DNA of 64,000 bases from Denitrobaculum tricleocarpae (lineage in GTDB: Bacteria > Pseudomonadota > Alphaproteobacteria > Kiloniellales > Kiloniellaceae), in contig NZ_ML660059.1 in NCBI RefSeq assembly GCF_007004665.1, positions 248,001 through 312,000 of the forward strand, in the 5' to 3' direction. Made by a program: the position numbers and the translations under genes. The notes beneath the pieces were generated by a model. It did not search any database, was not told the DNA's origin, and saw nothing but the letters and a program-made list of their open reading frames with translations. Positions within the stretch are counted from its first letter, which is position 1, and each line of letters starts with the position of its first letter. This document shows, one piece after another, positions 17,336 to 26,105 of the stretch.

Positions 17336-17953
17336 ATGTCCTCACATATCAGCTCGGATACCTCCGCTCCACGATCTGAAACCTCGCCATCAGACCACCT
17401 TCGCATTCGCGACGCCGAGGCGGCCGATACCATGACTGTGGCCGGCCTGCACAGTGAAAGCTGGCAGAGCGCGTATCGTGGCCTTGCAAGCGACAGCTAC
17501 CTCGACGGACCCCTGGCGGGAGAACACCGAAAACGCTGGCAGGGTCTGCTGGGAGACAATCCGGAAGATGCGGTCGAAAAGGCCACAAGACCGGCGGGGT
17601 TTATCCGTCTGGCCGAACAGGACGGCGCGCTCGTCGGCTTCATCGCGCTCTGGGTCAATTACAAAGAGGGCTACGACGCCTACGTCGAGAACCTGCATGT
17701 GCGTCCAGGCCTGCGCGGCGGCGGGATCGGCAGGCGCCTGCTCCAGGATGCCGCGAGCTGTGCAGCGGCTCAGGGCTGCAGAAACCTCTCTCTGGAGGTG
17801 CTTGAGGATAACGCTGGCGCTGTGCGTTTCTACGAACGACTGGGTGCGGCCAGCAAAGAGACTGCACAGGAGATGCTTGGCGACAGGCTGCTCGACTACC
17901 GCCTGATGGTCTGGGACGACATTACGAAACTGACGAGCCCAGAGTCGTCCTAG
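17336..17953 (+). CDS. GNAT-family N-acetyltransferase
   Basis: The 205-aa protein is a typical GNAT enzyme: N-terminal LRIRDAEAADTMTVAGLHSESWQSAYRG, substrate strand VENLHVRPGLRGGGIGRRLL with the acetyl-CoA pyrophosphate loop RGGGIG, then LSLEVLEDNAGAVRFYERLG. It transfers an acetyl group from acetyl-CoA to an amine, in the cytoplasm; the substrate is not predictable. ATG 17336 is chosen, but no clear ribosome-binding site is present and a GTG at 17291 is also possible. The gene stands alone before the tRNA. Confidence 0.85.
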   Translation: MSSHISSDTSAPRSETSPSDHLRIRDAEAADTMTVAGLHSESWQSAYRGLASDSYLDGPLAGEHRKRWQGLLGDNPEDAVEKATRPAGFIRLAEQDGALVGFIALWVNYKEGYDAYVENLHVRPGLRGGGIGRRLLQDAASCAAAQGCRNLSLEVLEDNAGAVRFYERLGAASKETAQEMLGDRLLDYRLMVWDDITKLTSPESS

Positions 17954-18026
17954 CCACGACGCAGAAGCCCTCTTTACCAAGCCCCCGGCTTGCAGTATGT
18001 TCCGCCGCGTCGCTTAAGAGCACGGT

Positions 18027-18053
18027 CGTTCTTGACCGCTTCCGTCAAGAACG
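18027..18053. repeat. Perfect 10-bp inverted repeat upstream of tRNA-Arg
   Basis: CGTTCTTGAC (18027-18036) and GTCAAGAACG (18044-18053) are perfectly complementary with a 7-nt loop. It may be the GNAT transcript end, though no T-run follows, or a protein site near the tRNA promoter. Confidence 0.6.
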
Positions 18054-18092
18054 TGAATCGTCCTCTAGCAATATACAACCGAGGCTGCTTAA

Positions 18093-18119
18093 CGTTTTTC
18101 AGCATAGTCGTGAAAAACG
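18093..18119. repeat. Perfect 9-bp inverted repeat just upstream of tRNA-Arg
   Basis: CGTTTTTCA (18093-18101) and TGAAAAACG (18111-18119) are perfectly complementary around a 9-nt loop, ending 12 bp before the tRNA. Its outer bases (CGTT/AACG) and total length (27 bp) equal those of the repeat at 18027-18053. Confidence 0.6.
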
Positions 18120-18131
18120 ATCAGACTCCAG

Positions 18132-18208
<77 letters not shown>

Positions 18209-18348
18209 CTGGCTTTTGGTCCATACCGGACACAGTTTACATTCTATGCCTGAGACATCGTTCACAGCTTTGCCGGTTCGACCGGGATCGTGACCGCTTC
18301 GACACGGCCCGCCATGCGGCCGCGAGCCCTGACATCAGCCCGGTACGC

Positions 18349-19260
18349 TTATGGGGCTCTCTTCACGGCGCGGTACATCAGGTAGCCTCCGGGCAAGGCC
18401 CCCAGATACATCAGGATACCGTAGACAGCGGCGGGCAGAGCGATGACCGGCAGCGCTTCCGGCCCGGCATGCAGAATGCCGGCCAGGGTGATCGCCACGG
18501 TGCTGTTCTGAATGCCTGTTTCCATCCCGATGGCCGCGCGGTCCGGGGCGGACAGGCCGACGAGGCGGGCAATGACCCAACCCAGGGCCAACAGGCACAG
18601 CACCATCAAGGCCGTCATCGGGGCCAGGGTGGCCCAGTTATCGGCCAGAACACTCCAGGATGCGGCAATCGCCCCGACAACAATGACCACGAAGAGAACC
18701 GCGGCGATCACCGAAAGCACCGGTTCGATGCGCAAGGCAAGATCCTTCGCAATCGCCCGGATGATCATCCCGATCGCGACAGGCACCGTCGTGATGGCAA
18801 ACATCTTCAGGGCCAGACTGGTCACATCGACGGTGACGTCGCCGGCATTCAGGAACAGCCCCGCCCAGAACACCACCAGCAAGGGCACGGTGATGACCGA
18901 CAAAAGGCTGATCAGCCCGGTCAGGGAAATGGACAACGCCAGCGTGCCGCCAACCAGTTTGGTCAGGATGTTCGACGTCACACCCCCCGGGCTGGCCGCC
19001 AGCAGCATGAACCCGAAGGCGAGTTCACCGCTGATCCCGAAAGCAATGACAAAGCTGTAAACAATGACCGGCAGCAGGATGACCTGCGCAGATAATCCCG
19101 CGATGACGGCACGGGGCTGGCGGACAATGCCTGCGAAATCCGCGACAGTGAGGCCGAGCCCCAACGACAGCATGATGATGCCCAAGGAGACCGGCAGAAA
19201 AACTGAGACAACTGCGTCCACGCTTTGAATCCCTGAGATGAACCTGTTGCGCACGACCAT
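18349..19260 (-). CDS. Bile acid:sodium symporter (BASS/SBF) family transporter
   Basis: The 303-aa membrane protein has about nine to ten helices. Diagnostic segments are the repeated core elements LLAASPGGVTSNILTKLVGG (unwound helix 4 equivalent) and METGIQNSTVAITLA (the GIQN motif of helix 9), which form the sodium and substrate sites in ASBT-like folds. It should import an organic anion with sodium across the inner membrane; bacterial substrates include pantoate, 2-keto acids and taurocholate, and this one cannot be resolved. It is divergent from the TRAP cluster, so its promoter shares the 219-bp gap before 19480. Confidence 0.9.
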   Translation of the reverse strand: MVVRNRFISGIQSVDAVVSVFLPVSLGIIMLSLGLGLTVADFAGIVRQPRAVIAGLSAQVILLPVIVYSFVIAFGISGELAFGFMLLAASPGGVTSNILTKLVGGTLALSISLTGLISLLSVITVPLLVVFWAGLFLNAGDVTVDVTSLALKMFAITTVPVAIGMIIRAIAKDLALRIEPVLSVIAAVLFVVIVVGAIAASWSVLADNWATLAPMTALMVLCLLALGWVIARLVGLSAPDRAAIGMETGIQNSTVAITLAGILHAGPEALPVIALPAAVYGILMYLGALPGGYLMYRAVKRAP

Positions 19261-19479
19261 ATCCGTGGATGGGGGATCTTTGTCAAACGTGAAGCGCGGT
19301 GAGATTCAGATTTCGCGCGTAAGCCGCGGTCTCGGGACGCCTGCCAAACCTGCCCGCACTCCAGTCCCAATCACAAAATAGGATGGATACGATCAGAATT
19401 GGTGATCAATAGTTACAAAAAATGACGATTTGATTTTATACCTCGACGACTGCACTCTCGATGAACAGGGGAATGCGGA

Positions 19480-20340
19480 ATGGCACAGCAAACGATAAAA
19501 GGCGAGGCGGAGTATTCCAGCCTCCTGAACCAGCCGCTTGAGAGCGTTCGCGACGCGATCCGGGCGCAGGCCTACCGGGGGCACACCGCGGGGCTTTGCA
19601 GCGGGAACCTGCAGTGCAATCTGGTTATTCTGCCGCGTGCGCTCGCGGATGACTTTCAGCGCTTCTGCGAGACGAACCCGAAACCCTGCCCGCTGGTCGG
19701 GGTCTCTGAACCCGGCCGGCCCTGCTTTCAGGATCTCGGCCGCAACATCGATCTGCGGACCGACGTTCCCCGCTACTACATTTACAAGGACGGGCAGCGC
19801 GCCGGGCAAAGCCACGACATCTCGGACTATTGGCAGGATGACTCCGTCGCCTTTGCCATCGGCTGCTCCTTCACCTTCGAGGGCGCATTGGCCGCGGAGG
19901 GCATATCCCTGCGTCATGTAGAGCTCAACCGCACGGTGCCCATGTACCGGACCAACATCATGACCAAACCGGTCGGCAATTTTTCCGGACCGATGGTCGT
20001 CAGCATGCGCCCGATGAAGCAGGGGGATCTGCAGAAGGTCTGTGAGATCTGCGCCCGCTATCCCCACTCCCACGGCGAACCGGTCCACACCGGCGACCCG
20101 GCCGCGATCGGCATCGGCGATATCGGCGCGCCCGACTGGGGCGACGCGGTCCCGATCGCGGAGGACGAGGTCCCGGTCTTCTGGGGTTGCGGCGTGACCA
20201 GCCAGGTCGCGATCGGAAATGCCAAGCCGGCGCTCTGCATCACCCATGCACCGGGCTGTATGCTGATCACCGAAATCAACGAAACATCGACGATGCTCAA
20301 GGAACAAGCCGTAGCTCTTGAGCATGAAACTTCACTATAA
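19480..20340 (+). CDS. DUF1445 putative hydro-lyase (UPF0317 / D-glutamate cyclase-related)
   Basis: The 286-aa protein matches the DUF1445/YcsI family end to end: HTAGLCSGNLQCNLVILP, FCETNPKPCPLVGVSEPG, DLRTDVPRYYIYKDG, VAFAIGCSFTFEGAL, RTVPMYRTNI and the C-terminal ITHAPGCMLITE. Bacterial members are annotated as hydro-lyases; the same domain is fused in the mammalian mitochondrial D-glutamate cyclase. Conserved Cys residues cluster in several motifs. GGGGAATGCGG lies before the ATG. It leads the operon with the TRAP genes, 17 bp apart, suggesting that it acts on the imported substrate. Confidence 0.88.
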   Translation: MAQQTIKGEAEYSSLLNQPLESVRDAIRAQAYRGHTAGLCSGNLQCNLVILPRALADDFQRFCETNPKPCPLVGVSEPGRPCFQDLGRNIDLRTDVPRYYIYKDGQRAGQSHDISDYWQDDSVAFAIGCSFTFEGALAAEGISLRHVELNRTVPMYRTNIMTKPVGNFSGPMVVSMRPMKQGDLQKVCEICARYPHSHGEPVHTGDPAAIGIGDIGAPDWGDAVPIAEDEVPVFWGCGVTSQVAIGNAKPALCITHAPGCMLITEINETSTMLKEQAVALEHETSL

Positions 20341-20357
20341 CGGCAAGGAAAAATGCA

Positions 20358-21398
20358 ATGAAAATCGGAACAGGGTTACTGGCATTGAGTTTGACCGTGG
20401 CGAGCGCGGCGGCTGTTGCAGACGACGAGCTCGCGATTGTCGGAAGCTGGAGCGGTTTGCCGCTTCATAAGCAATATGAAGCGCCTTTCTGGAACGACAA
20501 ACTTCCGGAGGCCAGCGGCGGGCGGATTTCGACATCTCTGACGACCCACGATCAGATGGGCATCAAGGGTTCGGATGTCTTCCGCATGCTCGGTGACGGC
20601 GTCTTCGATGTGGGCATGACGGTGGCGGACTACGCCGTTTCCGATGCGCCTGCCCTCGAAGGTCTGGACGTTCCCCTGATCGCGACGGACGCAGCCTCCG
20701 CCATGAAAATGGTGCAGGCAGCCCGTCCGCTGGTCGACGATATCTACAAGGATGTTTTCAACGCCAAGGTTCTGGGCATCGCCCCTTACCCACCGCAGGT
20801 CGTCTTCTGCAATGCTGAAATCAATGGCCTGGCGGACCTGGAAGGCAAAAAGATCCGCGCCTCGGGCCGCATGACCGCGAAGCTGCTGGAAGCCCTGGGC
20901 GCAGAAGGCGTCACCATCGGCTTCGGCGAAGTTCCCGGCGCACTGCAGCGCGGCGTGGTTGACTGCGCCGTCACCGGGGCGGGCTCTGGTTACAGTGCCG
21001 GCTGGTGGGAAGTCTCCACCCATCTGATGCCGATCCCGCTGGGCGGTTGGGATCCGGTGGTCACCGCGATCAACCTCGACAAGTGGAACGCCATGAGCGC
21101 CGACGACCAGGCCCTGCTGGAGAAGGAAGTTGCGTCCGGTCTGGAGCAACCTGCCTGGGAGACCGCCCAGAACGCCCTGGCCACGGACATTGCCTGCCTG
21201 ACCGGCGAGGGCGACTGCCCGGGTGAGAAGCGCAGCATGAAGCTGGTCACGGTCTCGGATGCGGACATCGCGAAAGCGCGCGAAATCCTGATCTCGAAGG
21301 TGCTGCCGGACTGGTCCGAGCGGGCCGGCAAGGACTGGGGCGAGCGTTGGAACGGCACGGTGGGTAAAGCCACCGGCGTCGCCATCAAGCTTCAGTAA
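20358..21398 (+). CDS. dctP: TRAP transporter substrate-binding protein (DctP family)
   Basis: The 346-aa protein has a signal peptide (MKIGTGLLALSLTVASAAAVA) and then a DctP-type periplasmic binding domain: SWSGLPLHKQYEAPFWNDKLPE, FDVGMTVADYA, and the family Arg in LEGKKIRASGRMTAKLLEALG, which salt-bridges a substrate carboxylate. GFGEVPGALQRGVVDC follows. The retained Arg implies an organic acid ligand. AAGGAAAA precedes the ATG. It is the second gene of a same-strand operon with both TRAP membrane subunits downstream. Confidence 0.93.
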   Translation: MKIGTGLLALSLTVASAAAVADDELAIVGSWSGLPLHKQYEAPFWNDKLPEASGGRISTSLTTHDQMGIKGSDVFRMLGDGVFDVGMTVADYAVSDAPALEGLDVPLIATDAASAMKMVQAARPLVDDIYKDVFNAKVLGIAPYPPQVVFCNAEINGLADLEGKKIRASGRMTAKLLEALGAEGVTIGFGEVPGALQRGVVDCAVTGAGSGYSAGWWEVSTHLMPIPLGGWDPVVTAINLDKWNAMSADDQALLEKEVASGLEQPAWETAQNALATDIACLTGEGDCPGEKRSMKLVTVSDADIAKAREILISKVLPDWSERAGKDWGERWNGTVGKATGVAIKLQ

Positions 21399-21416
21399 AG
21401 ACGAACGCACAGACTG

Positions 21417-21950
21417 ATGTCTCAACTGCTCTCCTGGCTACGGCGAATGAACGAGCGCCTGGCCGTGATCGCTGGCCTGCTTCTGCTGGCCAGCGTCACC
21501 GTCACCATCCTCGATATCATTGCCCGGCGCGTCGGCCTGTCGCTCGGCGGCACGGACGAATTCTCCGGCTACGCCATGGCCATCTCGACCAGTTGGGGCA
21601 TCAGCTACGCGCTGACCTGCATGGCGCACGTGCGCATCGACCTGCTGCGGGCCAAGGCGGCCCCGGCCGGCCGGGCGCTCTTTGACGCCATCGCCATTCT
21701 CTCGCTCGCAGGGACGGCCCTCGTGATCGGCTACCGGGTTTGGCCGGTGCTGGCCAAGACCCTCAAAAGCGGCGCGACCGCGAACACGCCGCTGGAAACA
21801 CCACTCTGGATTCCACAGTCCCTCTGGTTCGCCGGCTGGGCCTGGTTCGCGGTTTCCGCCGTTATCATCGCGCTCGCGGTTATCCTTCATATCGCCGGGC
21901 GGAAATTCGATGCAGTGGATGAAATCGCGGGTGTGAGGACCGAAGTATGA
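21417..21950 (+). CDS. dctQ: TRAP transporter small permease subunit (DctQ family)
   Basis: The 177-aa protein has four predicted membrane helices and the DctQ pattern IARRVGLSLGGTDEFSGYAM followed by TCMAHVRIDLL. DctQ pairs with DctM to form the ion-driven permease. Its stop overlaps the start of the large permease gene (ATGA at 21947), a standard sign of coupled translation in TRAP operons. Confidence 0.93.
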   Translation: MSQLLSWLRRMNERLAVIAGLLLLASVTVTILDIIARRVGLSLGGTDEFSGYAMAISTSWGISYALTCMAHVRIDLLRAKAAPAGRALFDAIAILSLAGTALVIGYRVWPVLAKTLKSGATANTPLETPLWIPQSLWFAGWAWFAVSAVIIALAVILHIAGRKFDAVDEIAGVRTEV

Positions 21951-23227
21951 TCCTCTTCACCTCCACGGGCCTGCTGGTCCTGCTCTCGTTCTCGATCCCG
22001 GTCGGCATTGTTCTCTTTCTGCTGGCCTTCGGCATCGATCATTTCTTCAGCCCCTTTCCGCTTATGCGCGGGCTGGGACAGGTCATCTGGTCCTCCTCGA
22101 ACAGCGCGACCCTGATCGCGATTCCCTTCTTCGTCCTGCTGGGCGAGGTCCTGGTGCGCAGCGGTGTCGCGCGCCGCACCTACGCGGCCCTGGACGCCTG
22201 GGTTTCCTGGCTGCCCGGCGGCCTGATCCACGCGAACATTGCGACTGCGACGCTGTTCTCGGCCACTTCAGGTTCTTCCGTGGCCACTGCCGCCACGGTC
22301 GCCTCCGTCGCCATGCCGCAGGCCGAAAAACTCGGCTACGACGCGAAGCTCTTCTCCGGCGCCATCGCGGCGGGCGGCACCCTCGGGATCATGATCCCGC
22401 CCTCGATCAATCTCATTGTCTACGGCTTTCTGACCGAGACCTCGATCCCGAAGCTTTTCCTGGCGGGTCTGGTGCCGGGTCTTCTGCTGGCCCTTCTTTT
22501 CATGGCCATGACCGCCCTTGTCTGCGGGATCAAACCCTCGCTGGGGGGGCCCGGCACGAAGGTCAGCTGGGAGCGCCGGATCGCAAGCCTGAAAGACCTG
22601 CTGCCGCTGCTTGGTCTTTTCGGTGCCATCGTGGGCTCGATCTATGCCGGCTGGGCGACCCCGACCGAGGCTGCCGCCGTCGGTGTCGGAATTTCCTTTG
22701 TAATTGCGGGCACACAAAAAGCGCTCTCACGCGAGATGCTGCTAGAGAGTCTGAAGGGGACCGTGCGTACAACGGCTCTGATCATGCTGGTGGTCATCGG
22801 CGCCTACGTGCTGAACTTCGTCCTGACCGCCGCCGGTGTCAGCCGCGCACTGCAGGATCTTCTGCAAAACCTCGGGCTTGGCGCGGTCGGCACGCTGCTG
22901 GTCATCGTCCTGATCTACATTGTGCTGGGCTTCTTTATCGAGACCCTCTCCCTGATGGTCGCGACGATCCCTATTGTGGTTCCGGTCATCGTCCAGCTGG
23001 GATACGACCCGCTCTGGTTCGGCATTTTGATGATCCTTCTGGTCGAGATGGCGCTGATCACGCCGCCGGTCGGCCTCAACCTCTATGTCGTCCAAGCCGC
23101 CCGAAAGGCGGGCAGCTTTACCGATGTCATGATTGGCGCCGCACCCTATGCGGTGGCCATGCTGGTGATGGCCGGCCTGCTGATTCTCTTCCCGGCCATC
23201 GCCCTTTTTCTTCCCTCAAATCTGTAG
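21947..23227 (+). CDS. dctM: TRAP transporter large permease subunit (DctM family)
   Basis: The 426-aa protein has about 12 membrane helices. Family signatures include GSSVATAATVASVAMPQAEKLGY, GTLGIMIPPSINLIVYGFLTE and the C-terminal LLVEMALITPPVGLNLYVVQ. It is the transport channel that uses a sodium or proton gradient to bring in the ligand delivered by DctP. Length is standard. It overlaps dctQ by four bases and is followed 11 bp later by the DUF2848 gene. Confidence 0.95.
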   Translation: MILFTSTGLLVLLSFSIPVGIVLFLLAFGIDHFFSPFPLMRGLGQVIWSSSNSATLIAIPFFVLLGEVLVRSGVARRTYAALDAWVSWLPGGLIHANIATATLFSATSGSSVATAATVASVAMPQAEKLGYDAKLFSGAIAAGGTLGIMIPPSINLIVYGFLTETSIPKLFLAGLVPGLLLALLFMAMTALVCGIKPSLGGPGTKVSWERRIASLKDLLPLLGLFGAIVGSIYAGWATPTEAAAVGVGISFVIAGTQKALSREMLLESLKGTVRTTALIMLVVIGAYVLNFVLTAAGVSRALQDLLQNLGLGAVGTLLVIVLIYIVLGFFIETLSLMVATIPIVVPVIVQLGYDPLWFGILMILLVEMALITPPVGLNLYVVQAARKAGSFTDVMIGAAPYAVAMLVMAGLLILFPAIALFLPSNL

Positions 23228-23238
23228 AGAACCCCTTC

Positions 23239-23892
23239 ATGAAGTTTATGTCGTCGGACCAGCCGGTCGATTTGGAAATCGAGCATCTTTTCGTGGCCGG
23301 ATGGACCGGGCGCGATAAAGCCGCCGTGGATCACCACATCGAGGAACTCAAGGCTCTGGGTGTCGCACCGCCATCTCAGGTTCCGCTTTTTTACCGGGTC
23401 TCCGGTAATCTTCTGACGCAAGAGACGTCAATCGAGGTTCTCGGTGAAGGCACATCAGGTGAGGTCGAACCCCTTCTTATGCGATGCGGTGGCGAGACCT
23501 GGATCGGGCTGGCTTCGGATCATACAGACCGGGACCTGGAAACACATTCCGTCGCCTATTCGAAACAGTGCTGCGCGAAACCAGCCGCAGGCGAAGTCTG
23601 GAAGTTGGACTCAGTCGCGGACCATCTGGACGATCTCGTTCTGCGCTGCTCGATCGAAGAGGAGGGCACATGGACGCTCTATCAGGAAGGGCCGCTGTCG
23701 AACATTCGACCGCTTGCCGACCTGATCAGTGCCTCGGGTTTCGGCGACAATGCGGCGATGCTCTGCGGGACACTCGGCGCAATCGGCGGTGTGCGCCCGG
23801 CGCGCAACTACCGGATGGAACTGGAGGACCCGATCTTGGCCCGCAAGATTGCGATGGCTTACAGCGTAACGCCGCTGCCGGTCGTTTCCTGA
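23239..23892 (+). CDS. DUF2848 family protein
   Basis: The 217-aa protein matches DUF2848, with LFVAGWTGRDKAAVDHHIEELKALGVAPPSQVPLFYR, the SDHTDRDLE motif and KQCCAKP. The family resembles fumarylacetoacetate-hydrolase-like proteins in length and in its SDHTDR acidic cluster, but I know of no demonstrated reaction. Gene order within a TRAP operon, immediately before a creatinase-fold protein, argues for a catabolic step on the imported compound. The distance to the next gene is 16 bp. Confidence 0.82.
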   Translation: MKFMSSDQPVDLEIEHLFVAGWTGRDKAAVDHHIEELKALGVAPPSQVPLFYRVSGNLLTQETSIEVLGEGTSGEVEPLLMRCGGETWIGLASDHTDRDLETHSVAYSKQCCAKPAAGEVWKLDSVADHLDDLVLRCSIEEEGTWTLYQEGPLSNIRPLADLISASGFGDNAAMLCGTLGAIGGVRPARNYRMELEDPILARKIAMAYSVTPLPVVS

Positions 23893-23908
23893 GCGAAAAG
23901 CATAACTC

Positions 23909-25129
23909 GTGATCTCACCCTCCGCCGGACTGACCCCTGAAACCGCCGAAGCACGCAGAGCGCAAATTCTCGCTCGCGCGACTGACGCCGGAAATGACGC
24001 AGTCCTGGTTTTCGGCTACGGCAGCGCGCTGGGGGCGGGTTCCAAATCTCATGGCACCATGCGCTATCTCACAGGATGGGACAGTCATGAGGCGACGTCA
24101 CTTCTTGTCATTAATAAAGGGGACAGAGTACTTTTCATCAGCAGTCCCTTTATGGTTCCGATCGCACGGGAGAGGCTCCAGGATGTCGAGATCATCGACC
24201 TGCGCCCATCCGAATGGGCAGCCGGCTTAAAAGCCCGATTGACCGCCACAAGGAACGTTGGAACGATTGGCTTCGACGAAATGCCGGTGTCGCTGTACCG
24301 GATGCTCACCCCGGCGCTCGAGCATCTGCGGCTACAAAGCATTGACCGCTTGCTCGGCGAGATGCAACTCATCAAGGACGAGGAAGCGCTTCAGCTTCAC
24401 GTGACAGGAGCAAAGATCTGCGATGAACTCTTCGCTGCACTCCAGAAGGAGATATCGAAGGGGACGCCCTGCTGGCAGACCCAGCTTGCCTTGGAGACGA
24501 AGGCGCGCGGACTGGGCGCCGACTACTGCCGGACCTGGCTGACCGCAAGACCGTCCGCCGATCACCCCCGCTATTGGCCGGAGGAGGGTTTGCATGTTCC
24601 GCAGCCGGGGGATCAGGTTTTGTTCGGGATTGCGCTGACGGTGGCAGGTCACTGGGCGCACGGCATTCGCATGGGCTCCATGGGGCCGGCGCCCGAACCT
24701 CATAAGGCAATGTGGCGGCTCGCCTCTGAAATGCTGGCGGCGGGCGTGGCAGCCCTGACGCCCGGTCAGGCTTTGTCCGGCTGCATGGCCGCGATCAACC
24801 AGGTGTTGTGTCGCCATACAAGCGCGGAGGAGCGAACAAGCCTTAGCGGCTTTCGCTATGGCCATGGCTTGGGCCTGTCGTACGAAGACCCCTTCATCAC
24901 CGACTGCTTTCCCCAATCCTTTGGAGCTGCAGCACCCTCCGGAATTTCCGGACCAGCCGAAGATCAGGTGCAGCCTGATTTAACGCTTCAGCCGGGCATG
25001 TTGATGGAGTTGCATCCGAACTTTTTCTCTCCGGAAAGAGGTGGCGCGGCAATCGGCGAGATGATCGTGATCCGGGAGAGCGGGGCGGAAGCTCTTCTGA
25101 AATTTCCCACCAGCTTCATGGAGCTTTGA
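23909..25129 (+). CDS. M24 (creatinase/Xaa-Pro peptidase) fold protein lacking Asp metal ligands
   Basis: The 406-aa product has the two-domain creatinase/prolidase layout: an N-terminal domain (residues about 30-140) with YGSALGAGSKSHGTMRYLTGWDSH, then a pita-bread domain. In active M24 metallopeptidases the ligands are Asp, Asp, His, Glu, Glu. Here the His (YGHGLGLSYEDP) and two Glu (MLMELHPNF and AAIGEMIVI) remain, but the FD-G and -D--R positions read LFGIAL and GHWAHGIR, so both Asp are missing. It may work without metal, as creatinase does, hydrolysing a small C-N bond. Start is GTG. It belongs to the TRAP operon. Confidence 0.82.
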   Translation: MISPSAGLTPETAEARRAQILARATDAGNDAVLVFGYGSALGAGSKSHGTMRYLTGWDSHEATSLLVINKGDRVLFISSPFMVPIARERLQDVEIIDLRPSEWAAGLKARLTATRNVGTIGFDEMPVSLYRMLTPALEHLRLQSIDRLLGEMQLIKDEEALQLHVTGAKICDELFAALQKEISKGTPCWQTQLALETKARGLGADYCRTWLTARPSADHPRYWPEEGLHVPQPGDQVLFGIALTVAGHWAHGIRMGSMGPAPEPHKAMWRLASEMLAAGVAALTPGQALSGCMAAINQVLCRHTSAEERTSLSGFRYGHGLGLSYEDPFITDCFPQSFGAAAPSGISGPAEDQVQPDLTLQPGMLMELHPNFFSPERGGAAIGEMIVIRESGAEALLKFPTSFMEL

Positions 25130-25192
25130 GCTTCACTCCGGGAAAGCGATGATAAAGTGATTGATTCAACCCGCGTAAATTCGGACATTCCT

Positions 25193-25207
25193 ATCACTTT
25201 AAGTGAT
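25193..25207. promoter_or_regulatory. Perfect palindrome upstream of the LysR gene
   Basis: ATCACTT-T-AAGTGAT is a perfect 7-bp inverted repeat around one base, 22 bp before the LysR start. A related half-site, AAAGTGATT, lies at about 25154. Symmetric A/T-rich sites of this size are typical of LysR-family binding; autoregulation is inferred. Confidence 0.55.
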
Positions 25208-25228
25208 CGCGTGCGCGGGCGTGCAAAC

Positions 25229-26095
25229 ATGACATTGGATCAGCTCAAGACATTCCTCTGGGTGTCCCGGCTCGGCGGCGTCCGGCGGGCGTCCCAGGAG
25301 ATGAACATTTCCCAGCCCGCGGTCTCGGCCCGCATCGCGGCTCTGGAGGAATCCCTCGGCACCACACTCTTCGAGCGCGCCCAGCGCGGCGTGACCCTGA
25401 CCAAGCAAGGCGTTCTGCTGCGCGACTATGCCGAGAAGATCGCCGATCTGATCGAACGCATCAAAGCCGATGTGGTGCCCGCCGAGAGCGTGAACAGCCT
25501 TTTGCGGATCGGCGTTGCCGAAACCATCGTCCAGCTCTGGCTACCGGTATTTCTTTCCGAACTCTATGCAAAGTTCCCGCAGATCAACGTCGAGGTCTCC
25601 GTCGACGTCACCGTCAATCTGCGGCAGCAACTGCTGGAGCGCTCGCTCGATTTCGCGATTCTGATGGGCCCGGTCTCGGAATTCACGGTGGATAACATCG
25701 ATCTTCCGCCGGTCGAACTCTCGTGGTTCCGCGCCACGCAGCGTGAAGAACCGGACCTGCAAACCACGCCGGTCGTGTCCTATAATCGCAATTCGCGCCC
25801 TTACCGAGAACTGCGGCGGCAACTGACGGACCGCTACGGCGACAACACCCAGATCTTTCCCTCAAGTTCGATCTTCGCGGGTCTCGAAATGGTCGCATCG
25901 GGGATCGGCGTGGGTGTCTTCCCCCGGCAACTGGGCCGGGAGATGGTCAAGCAGGGCCGTATCGTCGAGTTCGATCCCGGCTGGAAACTGACACCGCTTC
26001 ATTTCACCGCATCCTATATCGGTGATCCCAGAAACGCGCTTTGCGCCCGGGCGGCGGATCTCGCTGTCGAGGTTGCCCAAGGCTATATCGAGTAG
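25229..26095 (+). CDS. LysR-family transcriptional regulator
   Basis: The 288-aa protein begins MTLDQLKTFLWVSRLGGVRR, the canonical LysR winged-HTH start, with the recognition region ISQPAVSARIAALEESLGTTLFER. The C-terminal domain (from about residue 90) is a periplasmic-binding-like effector domain. The ATG at 25229 is chosen over an upstream GTG at 25157, since family HTH domains begin within a few residues of the start. It lies inside the TRAP/hydrolase gene set, between the M24 and amidase genes, and is the natural regulator of the pathway. The inducer is probably the imported compound or a product. Confidence 0.9.
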   Translation: MTLDQLKTFLWVSRLGGVRRASQEMNISQPAVSARIAALEESLGTTLFERAQRGVTLTKQGVLLRDYAEKIADLIERIKADVVPAESVNSLLRIGVAETIVQLWLPVFLSELYAKFPQINVEVSVDVTVNLRQQLLERSLDFAILMGPVSEFTVDNIDLPPVELSWFRATQREEPDLQTTPVVSYNRNSRPYRELRRQLTDRYGDNTQIFPSSSIFAGLEMVASGIGVGVFPRQLGREMVKQGRIVEFDPGWKLTPLHFTASYIGDPRNALCARAADLAVEVAQGYIE

Positions 26096-26105
26096 TGAGA
26101 AAGTA

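Noticed and set aside
18027-18053. The inverted repeat as a normal Rho-independent terminator of the GNAT gene
   Set aside because: There is no T-run after the stem in either direction, so it is listed only as an inverted repeat.
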